Positions 1-6,637 of a stretch of 8,384 nucleotides of DNA are shown piece by piece (within the stretch, counting starts at the first letter, position 1; every line of letters starts with the position of its first letter). The position numbers and the translations under genes are program-made. Origin of the DNA: an uncultured Rhodanobacteraceae bacterium (GTDB lineage: Bacteria > Pseudomonadota > Gammaproteobacteria > Xanthomonadales > Rhodanobacteraceae); assembly GCA_913053815.1 (NCBI GenBank), contig CAJXGK010000065.1, forward strand, positions 1 to 8,384. Reading direction: 5' to 3'. Below the pieces are notes generated by a model. The model made no database searches, was not told the origin of the DNA, and worked only from the letters and a program-made list of their open reading frames with translations.

Positions 1-627
1 AAAGCCTATCGGCACGGTATTTTCCCATGGTATTCCGAAGGTGAGCCCATTGCCTGGTGGTCGCCCGATCCTCGGTGCCTATTCGACACCCACCATCTGC
101 AAGTCCCCAGGCGTCTGCTGAGAACCTTGCGCAGCAAGGCCTGGGCTTTGAGCATGGATTGCGCTTTTACTGAGGTCATCGGGGCCTGTGCACAACCCCG
201 ACGGGATGCCGATAGCACTTGGATTACTCCGGCCATGCAGAAGGCTTATCTGGCGTTACATCGGCAGGGACAGGCCCGCTCCTTCGAGGTCTGGGAACAA
301 GGCCGGCTGATCGCCGGACTCTATGGCGTGGCAGTAGGGGGTCTGTTCAGCGGCGAATCGATGTTCAGCCGGGTTCGGGATGGCTCCAAAGCCGCCCTGT
401 TTTACGCTTGCGCCATACTTGCCCGATACGATTGTCCGTGGCTAGACGCCCAGGTATCCAATAACCACACTCTAAGCATGGGGGCAAAGGAATACCCCCG
501 CGAGTATTTCTTGTGCGAACTCGAACGCTTGCGAGACCAACCCGGGCTTGCTGATATCGGCGAGGTCTGCAGTCCTTGGCCCAACACCCATGCCTTGAGT
601 GCATTGCTCTCACCTCCACACAACTAG
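1..627 (+). CDS. aat: Leucyl/phenylalanyl-tRNA-protein transferase, 5'-truncated by window edge
   Basis: Transfers Leu or Phe from aminoacyl-tRNA to the N-terminal Arg or Lys of proteins, making N-degrons for ClpS/ClpAP in the cytoplasm. The reading frame is open from base 1 to the TAG at 625-627 (208 codons). It aligns with E. coli Aat from about its residue 40, so roughly 39 N-terminal residues and the start lie left of the window. Visible family motifs are HGIFPWYS (fragment residues 5-12), WWSPDPR (19-25), TWIT, FEVWEQG, LYGVAVGGLFSGESMFSR and LDAQVSNNH. Asp149 and Gln151 of the fragment match the Asp/Gln pair assigned a catalytic role in the E. coli enzyme. The C-terminus ends in a short divergent tail. 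The gene often found beside aat, the arginyl-transferase bpt, does not follow here. No clear terminator is seen after it. Identification is by recalled family similarity and is secure. Confidence 0.96.
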   Translation, partial: KAYRHGIFPWYSEGEPIAWWSPDPRCLFDTHHLQVPRRLLRTLRSKAWALSMDCAFTEVIGACAQPRRDADSTWITPAMQKAYLALHRQGQARSFEVWEQGRLIAGLYGVAVGGLFSGESMFSRVRDGSKAALFYACAILARYDCPWLDAQVSNNHTLSMGAKEYPREYFLCELERLRDQPGLADIGEVCSPWPNTHALSALLSPPHN

Positions 628-763
628 GGGGGCGGTCTAGAGCTCTAACTCTCCCTGTGGACCAGACATCACGCGCGTCACCGGAATATATAGGTGAAAT
701 AGAGCTAAGAACTTGCGCAGTAGGCCAAGCCGTCGTGAATCTACCCCTCAGTCTAAACTTGCA

Positions 764-792
764 TTGACCCGAACCGGGTCTCGTGTTAAAAG
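764..792 (+). promoter_or_regulatory. Candidate sigma-70 promoter for the ACBP gene, with an inverted repeat
   Basis: TTGACC at 764-769 (5 of 6 to the -35 consensus) is followed after 17 bases by TAAAAG at 787-792 (4 of 6 to the -10). This would give a leader of about 35-40 bases before the ATG at 836. A perfect 6-base inverted repeat, GACCCG/CGGGTC with spacer AAC (766-780), overlaps the -35 and the start of the spacer, where a repressor could bind. It has no T-tract, so it is not a terminator. The rest of 628-835 shows only a 10-base palindrome TAGAGCTCTA (638-647) and a weak TCACC/GGTGA pair (678-682, 693-697). The promoter is inferred from sequence alone. Confidence 0.35.
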
Positions 793-835
793 CCGCTGCA
801 GACAAGGTCACTCTATAAACCATACGGGAACGGCC

Positions 836-1096
836 ATGAACGACGATCTAAAGATTCGTTTTACACAAGCTGCTGAATCCGTTAAAAAACTATCCGAGCG
901 CCCTGACAACGATACCCTGCTTAAGCTATATGCTCTGTACAAGCAGGGTTTCGACGGGGACGTCTACGGACCCAAACCAGGCTTTTTTGATTTTGTCGGC
1001 ACTGCCAAATATGCAGCCTGGGCAAAGCTCAGCGGTATGGAGAAAAAGGAGGCCTGCCGACAATATATTGAATTGGTGGAAGAACTCGGGGGCTGA
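836..1096 (+). CDS. Acyl-CoA-binding protein (ACBP family)
   Basis: A single-domain 86-residue protein. ACBPs bind medium- and long-chain acyl-CoA esters in the cytosol, buffering and delivering them to lipid metabolism. The whole length is one ACBP four-helix domain, close to the 86-92 residues of eukaryotic ACBP. The core LYALYKQG (residues 31-38) and GDVYGPKPGFFDFVGTAKYAAW (41-62) are recognisable. All five acyl-CoA-contact residues of bovine ACBP (Tyr28, Tyr31, Lys32, Lys54, Tyr73) have counterparts with a constant offset of four: Tyr32, Tyr35, Lys36, Lys58, Tyr77. The ATG at 836 is chosen because it starts the domain; the frame is open further upstream, but the extension has no family resemblance. 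The Shine-Dalgarno is weak (CGGGAA at 825-830). It has no obvious operon partner: aat ends 208 bases upstream and zipA converges from downstream. There is no signal peptide or membrane segment. Its physiological role in this bacterium is unknown. Confidence 0.93.
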   Translation: MNDDLKIRFTQAAESVKKLSERPDNDTLLKLYALYKQGFDGDVYGPKPGFFDFVGTAKYAAWAKLSGMEKKEACRQYIELVEELGG

Positions 1097-1174
1097 ACAC
1101 AGCCATGGCCGAAACAATCCCCTCACATCCCCCCAACGCTGCAGCCACCACGCTTTCTGATAAGGCCACAATGC

Positions 1175-1429
1175 CACCGCATAAGATGTGGTGAGGTACA
1201 CAGCACATCCATCGAGATGATTTTCTTACCGCTCTGCGGTGTCACTCGCTTGCGGATGTCCTGCGTCCAGGACCACAAGCTTTCGTCCACCGGCGATGGG
1301 CGTGTTCCTTCTCTCGCTCGCCCGAGAGAAGTTAGCCAAGGGGGTGGCCTTCTTTGGGTTCGTTTCCTTGGACAAGCAAGAAAATGAACTCGGGTGCTGT
1401 AGGCGTAGGAAACTCGCTTGGTAACAAGC
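1175..1429. repeat. Hairpin-rich, repeat-like element in the ACBP/zipA convergent spacer
   Basis: The spacer 1097-1467 has no supportable gene but holds at least six short inverted repeats. They are CACCGCAT/ATGTGGTG (1175-1193, one G-U, 3-base loop); ACCGC/GCGGT (1228-1240); GTCCTG/CAGGAC (1258-1273); CTTCTCTCG/CGAGAGAAG (1308-1331, perfect 9 bp, 6-base loop); a 13-base stem with one wobble and one mismatch (1358-1370 with 1377-1389); and GCTTG-GTAA-CAAGC (1416-1429, GNRA-type loop). None has a T-tract placed as in an intrinsic terminator. Both strands stay open over much of it. The spurious translations (for example AFFGFVSLDKQEN on +, CLSKETNPKK on -) resemble small 'hypothetical proteins' I recall as annotated over dispersed intergenic repeats in gamma- and betaproteobacteria. 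Calling it a dispersed repeat therefore rests on memory plus structure; no second copy is in this window, and the boundaries are those of the outermost hairpins. Confidence 0.5.
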
Positions 1430-1467
1430 ATCCATCCATCTACCGGCGGCGTACCCCTCGGCACTTG

Positions 1468-2202
1468 TCAGTGGTGTGAATCCAGGTGGACTTCGGTACC
1501 GGTGCGGCGACGATCCCAGCCGCGAAGCTGGTTGCGAATATAGGCGATGCCCTGCCGTCCCAGGGCATTGCGTTCGGCATCCAGGACCACTCCATCAAGC
1601 AGCTCTGCCATGCGCTGAGAGGCCGGCAACATAATCTCCCAAGCATCCAGGGCCGGCAACGGACCAGGCAGGGTCATGAAAAATCCCAGACCGGGGGTAC
1701 TAAAATGATCCAGATCGGAAAAATCAAAACTACCCGGCTTGACCATATTGGCCACACTGAACATCGGGCCGGCTTGAGGATGAGCTTCATCGAGCCGATG
1801 AAAGATGCCCATATCTCCGTACTCGAGCCCTACCTTCTCGGCAGCCACGACCAAGTCCGAACCCATGAAGCTGCGCTGTTCCCGAGCCGCCACGAACAGT
1901 GTGACAATGCGTTCAATCGGGTTATCGTCACGCTGCCCAAGGACGACTTCCGGTCCCATGGAATCCGACTGGGGTGTCACCACGGCACCATCGGCGGTTT
2001 CCCGGCGTGCATAAACGTCTACTTCAGAGCTGACGGGATCATCTTCACCATATAGTTCAGGCTCAATCCGAGATTTTTTTTCTATCTTCGAGATGCGTTT
2101 TTTGCTTGTCCCCCGTTGCGGTCGAGCATAGAAATACACACCCCAAAGAACGGCCACACTGAGCAGCAACAATGGAATGCCAATCGTCGGATTCCAATAC
2201 AT
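1468..2202 (-). CDS. zipA: Cell division protein ZipA
   Basis: Inner-membrane divisome protein that anchors FtsZ and stabilises the Z ring. With the start at 2202 it has 244 residues: an N-terminal transmembrane helix (about 4-26, IGIPLLLLSVAVLW), a basic patch (28-45, rich in Lys/Arg), a short charged linker to about 93, and the FtsZ-binding domain (about 94-232). Domain landmarks matching E. coli ZipA are YGDMGIFHR (128-136), MFSVANMVKPGSFD (147-160), FSTPG (167-171) and LDGVVLDAERN (202-212). The ATG at 2202 is preferred over an in-frame ATG at 2250: it has a GGAG six bases upstream, puts the membrane helix at the N-terminus as in the family, and lies 13 bases after the smc stop, whereas the upstream ATG would overlap smc. 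The linker (about 65-70 residues) is much shorter than in the 328-residue E. coli protein and is not Pro/Gln-rich. It is probably cotranscribed with smc. Confidence 0.95.
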   Translation of the reverse strand: MYWNPTIGIPLLLLSVAVLWGVYFYARPQRGTSKKRISKIEKKSRIEPELYGEDDPVSSEVDVYARRETADGAVVTPQSDSMGPEVVLGQRDDNPIERIVTLFVAAREQRSFMGSDLVVAAEKVGLEYGDMGIFHRLDEAHPQAGPMFSVANMVKPGSFDFSDLDHFSTPGLGFFMTLPGPLPALDAWEIMLPASQRMAELLDGVVLDAERNALGRQGIAYIRNQLRGWDRRRTGTEVHLDSHH

Positions 2203-2208
2203 AGGAGT

Positions 2209-2212
2209 CTCC
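2209..2212 (-). promoter_or_regulatory. Ribosome binding site of zipA
   Basis: On the - strand, TTGGAG lies in the 13-base smc-zipA gap with its GGAG core at 2212-2209, six bases before the ATG at 2202. It decides the zipA start against the longer in-frame option at 2250. Confidence 0.7.
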
Positions 2213-2215
2213 AAG

Positions 2216-5200
2216 TTAGGCCGCTCCAGCCAGTTTAGCCGCTTCTTCAATGTCGACCTGGACTAACCGTGAAACGCCTGGCTCACGCATCGCCACACCG
2301 CAAAGTTGATGGCACATTTCCATGCTGGCCTTGTTATGGGTTACATAAAGAAACTGCACCTGCTCGCTCATCTCGAGTACCAATTGGTTGAAGCGATCCA
2401 CATTGGCTTCATCCAGCGGGGCATCCACTTCATCCAGGATACAGAACGGGGCCGGATTGAGCCGGAAGATGGCGAAGATCAGGGCCACGGCTATGAGTGC
2501 CTTCTCGCCACCCGACAACTGCATAATGTTGCTGACCCGTTTCCCCGGAGGACGCGCCATGATCAGTACCCCAGCCTGCAGAACATCTTCACTGGTGAGT
2601 TCCAAATGGGCCTCTCCGCCCCCGAATAAGCGGGGAAAAAGCTCCTGGATGCCCGCGTTGACCTTGTCAAACGTATCGTAAAAACGCAGCCGCGACTCCC
2701 CATCAATCTTACGAATCGCACCTTGCAAGGTATCCAATGCGGATTCAAGATCCGCAAGCTGCGCATCCAGATACTGCTTACGTTGAGCCTGCTCAGTATG
2801 TTCCCGGATTGCGGCCAAATTAACGGGCTCCAACCGCTGAATTTTTATGGCCAGGGCTTCCAAACGCCGCTGACCATCCTCAGCAGTAACCTCGGCGTCG
2901 AGTTCCTGTAACAAATCATCCAGAGACTGATCGGCTGCAAGAATATCTGCGGCGAGCTGCTCGGCACGTAAGCGCAAAGCCTGATCGGCCAGCTGGATTT
3001 CATTAGCCTTTTCATGCAAGCCGACCAATTTCTGTTCAAACACCGTACGCTGCTGTTCGAAGCCTTGTACTATCGTTTCGGTCTCCTCAAGTGCCCGACG
3101 GGCTTCAACAAGCTGACGATCCGCCAGTAACCGTTGCTCAAGCTGCCGTTGTCTTTGCATTTCCAACTCCGCCAGGGGCGCATCGGCTGAAGCAATCTGC
3201 GCAGCAATCGATTCATAGCGCTGCACTGTTTCATCACGCCGGGTCTGACTGCGCTGCAATGCCTGTTCGATCGCTGCCAGAGAAGCCCGCTGCGATTCCA
3301 CCGTGAGGGCAGCGGACTGAGATTTCTCCAGTGCCTCACGCTGCTTACCGCGAGCTTCCTCGCGTTGTTCCAGGGTACTGCGCCGCTCGGTTTCAAGAAC
3401 CCCACACAGGCCTTCCAATTCAGTCATTTGCAATTGTGTGGCAGTGCGCCGCTCACGAGCTTCGCGCGTCTGCTGCTGCAGCGCTGCAAGACGAACGCTG
3501 AGTGGCTCGAGTTCTTCGCTGAGCCGGGTTAACCTGGCTTGAGTCATGGCCAACTTATTAAGATGACCCTGGCGCTGGCCTGCCAGTTCGGACAAGCCAT
3601 GATGGGCCTGATATAGGGTCTGCTGCAGCGTATCGCGCCGCTGTTCCAGCGCAATTCGGGCGTTACGATGCAGGGTGAGGGTTTGCCCTATATCGGCAAT
3701 CTGTTGTTCCAGCTCTTGTATCTGCTGCTGTAGCCGTTCAATCTCCCGTTCCCTTGCCAACACTCCAACCTGGGCATCCTGGGGGCGTCGTGCGCAGACC
3801 ATGCCAGGCCCCAGCCACTCCCCTGCCGGGGTCATCACCGACTCGCCCGCACTTAGCTCCGGTAGTACTTGCTGTGCTTGCTCAAGACTGTCAGCCACAC
3901 GTACTGAACTCAATAGAACCATCGCTGCAGCGGGCCCTTCAACCCGCTCGGAAAGTGTTCCCGACCGTGCGGTTCCGATGACCGGATCCAGCAAGGTCAA
4001 ATTTAGTTTAGAAACGGCAAAAAGAGCCTCGGCCCGGCTCTGTGGCTCGACCACCAGAACCGACTCCAGCAGGCCGGAAAGGACGATTTCAACCGCATGC
4101 TCCCATCCGTCTTGAACATGCAGCATGCCGGCGAGACGGGTGGCACCGGCCAGTCCGTGCTGTTCCAGCCAGTTGCGGGCTGTTGCATTGTTCTTACCGA
4201 GTGCCTCCTGCTGCAAAACTTCAAGAGCACTCAGTCGGCCTCGGACATCACGCTGACTTTGCCGTAGCACATCAAGTTGGGCCTGGCTGGAATGCTCCTG
4301 TTCCAGCGCTACTTCGAGTTGTTTACGAATGGTGGATTGTTCTTTTTCATGACGCTCTACGTCTGCTTGCTGACTCGCAAGAGCGAGCTCAATCTCGCGC
4401 CCAGTAGTCCCCAACGCGGCCAGATCGATAGTTTGGCGTTCCTCCAGTAGCGATTGTCGACGTTGGACCAGGCTCAGCGACTCCCGCTCCGTATGCTCAA
4501 TCCGGGTTTGCTCAACTGCAATCGACCGGCTGGCCTCACCGGCTTGCTGGGCATACTGATCCCAACGTAGTTGCCACTGCGATTGGGCATTTTCAGCCTC
4601 CTGCAAGGCCCGCTGAGCCGCTTCCTCAGCCTTGCGCAAGACTTCCAGCTCCGGGGCACCAACCTCCAGGATATACTGCAATTGCTGCCGTTGACTTCGA
4701 TCTTCGGCACTTTGTAAATCCAGCTCGGCGAGCGACTTCTCTGCCTCGACCCATTCCTGCTGCAAACGCTCACCCAGCTCCCGATGATGAGCTAATTGCT
4801 GTTCCACCCGGGCAATTTCCGCACCTACCTTGTAAACCTCGCCTTGGGTTACATTGAGGTTTTCATTGGCTGCGTGCTGGTGAATTCGGGCCGACTCCAG
4901 ATCAGATTCGGCCTGCCGCTGCGAAGCAAGCTCACGTTCAATCGACAATTCGATCTCACGCAAACGCTCACCTTGTCTCGCGCGATCGGCTTGTAAGGCA
5001 CGATATTCCAGCGCACTCAACTCAGCCTCATGCCGTGCCCGCTCGGCCTTCAGGGTCTTCCAGCGCTCTGCAGCACGAGCCTGGCGGTTGAGGCGATCGA
5101 GCTGTTTATCCACTTCATCCCGCACGTCACGTACCCGATCGAGATTTTCCCGGGTATCGCAGATACGTGATTCGGTTTCTTTGCGGCGTTCCTTGTACTT

Positions 5201-5713
5201 AGAGATACCGGCCGCCTCCTCCAGATGCATGCGCAACTGTTCAGGATGCGATTCAACGATCTGGGTGATGACCCCTTGCTCCATGATGGCGTAACTGCGT
5301 GCTCCAAGGCCGGTACCGAGAAACAAATCGGTGATATCCCGGCGCCGACAATGCGTACCATTGAGGTAATAGGCCGATTGCCCGTCACGGCTGACCAAGC
5401 GTTTGACTGAGATCTCGCCAAACTGGGCAAACTCGCCACCAATGGTGCCGTCACTGTTATCGAAAACCAGTTCAACGCTGGCCTGACCCACCGGTTTGCG
5501 CCCGGTGGAGCCTGAGAAAATTACATCGGTCGTCGCATCACCGCGCAACCGGCTGGCGGCACTTTCGCCAAGTACCCAACGTACCGCATCAATAATGTTC
5601 GACTTACCACTACCGTTAGGCCCCATTATGCAGCTCAGGTTGGAGGGCAGCGATAACACTGTCGGATCGACGAAGGACTTGAAACCAACCAACTTGATGA
5701 AAGTGAGACGCAT
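2216..5713 (-). CDS. smc: Chromosome segregation ATPase SMC
   Basis: Structural maintenance of chromosomes protein, the ATPase core of condensin with ScpA and ScpB, acting on the nucleoid. It has 1165 residues, the usual bacterial length. N-terminal ABC half: MRLTFIKLVGFKSF, Walker A GPNGSGKSN (31-39, Lys37, Ser38), arginine-finger region SRLRGD with Arg57, and Q-loop MEQG with Gln146. Long Gln/Glu/Arg-rich coiled coils surround a hinge at about 515-645. C-terminal half: signature LSGGEKAL (1066-1073), Walker B FCILDEVD (1090-1097, Asp1094 and catalytic Glu1095), D-loop through Asp1101, and H-loop His1126. All ATPase motifs are intact. The ATG at 5713 is chosen because it gives the family N-terminus MRLxxIKLxGFKSF, but its Shine-Dalgarno is poor (AGGG 11 bases away). 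An in-frame TTG at 5734 has a strong GGAGG eight bases upstream and would add seven residues. zipA follows after 13 bases. scpA and scpB are not in the window. Confidence 0.97.
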   Translation of the reverse strand: MRLTFIKLVGFKSFVDPTVLSLPSNLSCIMGPNGSGKSNIIDAVRWVLGESAASRLRGDATTDVIFSGSTGRKPVGQASVELVFDNSDGTIGGEFAQFGEISVKRLVSRDGQSAYYLNGTHCRRRDITDLFLGTGLGARSYAIMEQGVITQIVESHPEQLRMHLEEAAGISKYKERRKETESRICDTRENLDRVRDVRDEVDKQLDRLNRQARAAERWKTLKAERARHEAELSALEYRALQADRARQGERLREIELSIERELASQRQAESDLESARIHQHAANENLNVTQGEVYKVGAEIARVEQQLAHHRELGERLQQEWVEAEKSLAELDLQSAEDRSQRQQLQYILEVGAPELEVLRKAEEAAQRALQEAENAQSQWQLRWDQYAQQAGEASRSIAVEQTRIEHTERESLSLVQRRQSLLEERQTIDLAALGTTGREIELALASQQADVERHEKEQSTIRKQLEVALEQEHSSQAQLDVLRQSQRDVRGRLSALEVLQQEALGKNNATARNWLEQHGLAGATRLAGMLHVQDGWEHAVEIVLSGLLESVLVVEPQSRAEALFAVSKLNLTLLDPVIGTARSGTLSERVEGPAAAMVLLSSVRVADSLEQAQQVLPELSAGESVMTPAGEWLGPGMVCARRPQDAQVGVLAREREIERLQQQIQELEQQIADIGQTLTLHRNARIALEQRRDTLQQTLYQAHHGLSELAGQRQGHLNKLAMTQARLTRLSEELEPLSVRLAALQQQTREARERRTATQLQMTELEGLCGVLETERRSTLEQREEARGKQREALEKSQSAALTVESQRASLAAIEQALQRSQTRRDETVQRYESIAAQIASADAPLAELEMQRQRQLEQRLLADRQLVEARRALEETETIVQGFEQQRTVFEQKLVGLHEKANEIQLADQALRLRAEQLAADILAADQSLDDLLQELDAEVTAEDGQRRLEALAIKIQRLEPVNLAAIREHTEQAQRKQYLDAQLADLESALDTLQGAIRKIDGESRLRFYDTFDKVNAGIQELFPRLFGGGEAHLELTSEDVLQAGVLIMARPPGKRVSNIMQLSGGEKALIAVALIFAIFRLNPAPFCILDEVDAPLDEANVDRFNQLVLEMSEQVQFLYVTHNKASMEMCHQLCGVAMREPGVSRLVQVDIEEAAKLAGAA

Positions 5714-6053
5714 ACGAGGTTCAGCCCTGAGCAAAAAATCCCCCTCCCGCCAAGGCGGAAGACGGCTCACTGTGCCAAATAAGATAGCAGGAAGCAATCA
5801 CCCATCACTTTCGAACTGGACAAGCCCAGATCATTGACTGCTTGTCAATCGCCCAGATTCTCGCCGGACTCACTATTAGCCTGCCTAAGAGGACGGGCCA
5901 AAGGATAGGGCACCCCCACATCGATCAAGAAGTTTACCAATTAATAGGCAAGCGGGCCGAGGTCTCTGAACGACCCATTTTACTGAGCAACCGATGTGTA
6001 CAACGCATCTACAAACTCGTGACAAAACACATATCACCGACCTGGGAAGGTTG
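5714..6053. other. Intergenic region between bolA and smc (smc leader)
   Basis: There is no gene I can support in these 340 bases. On the - strand a perfect TTGACA lies at 5848-5843, but the hexamer 16-18 bases downstream is a poor -10. A TAAAAT at 5982-5977 is a better -10 with only a weak -35. Either could serve smc. An inverted repeat ATTGAC/GTCAAT with 5-base spacer (5833-5849) overlaps the TTGACA. Just before smc, the - strand can form a GC-rich hairpin (arms 5755-5761 and 5744-5750, CTTG loop), followed after a short G-run by six T (5738-5733). A weak GATGTG/CGCATC hairpin lies at 5993-6009 on +. A + strand frame from a TTG at 5842 to 6111 is open but runs into bolA antisense and resembles nothing known to me. 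No convincing bolA terminator is visible. Confidence 0.5.
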
Positions 6054-6338
6054 TCAGCAAAGAGTTTTCGGTACTTTTGGGGGAGGTAATATCTCGATGG
6101 CCAAGGCGTGAATATCGGTCTCCATCAGGGGGCCTAGGGCAGCATAAATGGCCCGATGAACCTGTATTGGCGTTGAGTGACCGACGAAGGCCCGGCTGGC
6201 AATCCGTACCCGAAAATGGCCACGCCCATCGCGGGCCCCAGCATGACCGACATGCCGGTGGCCCTCGTCAATAATTTCAAGCTGCTGGGGATCGAAAGCG
6301 GCTTCAATACTTGCCCGGATACGTTGTAGACGAGTCAT
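6054..6338 (-). CDS. bolA: BolA family protein
   Basis: A 94-residue cytosolic protein of the BolA family, which bind monothiol glutaredoxins and [2Fe-2S] clusters and in E. coli also affect morphology genes and stress responses. The whole length is one BolA domain: [12 protein letters not shown] (6-17), [19 protein letters not shown] (20-38), [14 protein letters not shown] (40-53) and [13 protein letters not shown] (60-72), then [10 protein letters not shown]. His61 aligns with the invariant His of the E. coli RHRMIY motif; further His residues lie in the loop at 27-32. The start at 6338 has AAGG seven bases upstream, and its ATG overlaps the yciI stop as ATGA, which suggests translational coupling. 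A TTG five codons upstream is less likely. The sub-type within the family cannot be fixed from sequence; the HVGHAGA loop resembles the alphaproteobacterial and mitochondrial BolA1 style. The gene is probably cotranscribed with yciI and perhaps lysS. Confidence 0.94.
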   Translation of the reverse strand: MTRLQRIRASIEAAFDPQQLEIIDEGHRHVGHAGARDGRGHFRVRIASRAFVGHSTPIQVHRAIYAALGPLMETDIHALAIEILPPPKVPKTLC

Positions 6339-6634
6339 GGCAGCACCTTGCAAAATGGACGTACCTGCACCTCTTGATACACCCCAGCCTCCACGTAGGG
6401 GTCTGCATCAGTCCAGGCGCGAGCCGCCTCATGATTCTCGAATTCTGCCACGATCAAGCTCCCGTCAAAGCCGGCAGGCCCCGGGTCTTCGGCGTCAATG
6501 GCAGGAAATGGTCCGGCCAGCAATAAGCGTCCGGCCTCGTGCAAAACCTGCAGTCGGGCCCGATGTGCAGGCCGTGCAACCTGTCTTTTCGAACCCGAGT
6601 CGGGAACATCCAGAGCAATCATTACGTACCACAT
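6335..6634 (-). CDS. yciI: YciI family protein
   Basis: A 99-residue protein of the YciI family (ferredoxin-like dimeric alpha/beta fold), very close in layout to E. coli YciI (98 residues). Matching blocks are WYVMIALD (2-9), [22 protein letters not shown] (21-42), [10 protein letters not shown] (50-59), [12 protein letters not shown] (63-74) and [11 protein letters not shown] (76-86), ending RPFCKVL. The conserved His24 and an Asp in the DADPY segment are the putative active-site residues of the family; the substrate and reaction are not established, so no enzymatic function is assigned. The ATG at 6634 has GAGG eight bases upstream (6646-6643). The stop shares an ATGA with the bolA start. 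The septation gene yciB, often close to yciI, is not here; lysS lies upstream instead. It is cytoplasmic, with no signal peptide. Confidence 0.94.
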   Translation of the reverse strand: MWYVMIALDVPDSGSKRQVARPAHRARLQVLHEAGRLLLAGPFPAIDAEDPGPAGFDGSLIVAEFENHEAARAWTDADPYVEAGVYQEVQVRPFCKVLP

Positions 6635-6637
6635 AAC

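Noticed and set aside
638..647. Palindrome TAGAGCTCTA after aat as a terminator
   Set aside because: Perfect palindrome without loop or T-tract, and short enough to occur by chance.
365..823. Long - strand frame of 152 codons across aat and its 3' flank
   Set aside because: It is the antisense shadow of aat; no family similarity and biased composition.
713..835. N-terminal extension of the ACBP frame upstream of 836
   Set aside because: The ACBP domain starts at the ATG at 836; the upstream translation is Arg/Ser-rich, and the candidate promoter lies inside it.
1123..1464. Open - strand frame of 113 codons and shorter frames on both strands in the convergent spacer
   Set aside because: Composition is low-complexity basic (Arg/Pro/Ser), several frames are open at once over hairpins, and the peptides look like repeat-derived artefacts rather than a gene.
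2203..2250. Longer ZipA start at 2250 overlapping the smc 3' end
   Set aside because: The ATG at 2202 has a GGAG at good spacing and places the membrane helix at the N-terminus as in known ZipA proteins.
5733..5762. Hairpin plus six T upstream of smc as a strong intrinsic terminator
   Set aside because: The T-tract begins five bases after the main stem; only a wobble-rich alternative fold brings it adjacent, so I keep it as a possible leader element, not a called terminator.
5714..5797. 28-residue N-terminal extension of SMC from a TTG at 5797
   Set aside because: SMC proteins begin at MRLxxIKLxGFKSF; the extension resembles nothing and spans the leader hairpin and T-tract.
5842..6111. Open + strand frame of 89 codons starting at TTG, antisense to the end of bolA
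   Set aside because: No Shine-Dalgarno, rare start codon, 58 bases overlap with the well-supported bolA, and no family resemblance; probably a chance frame.
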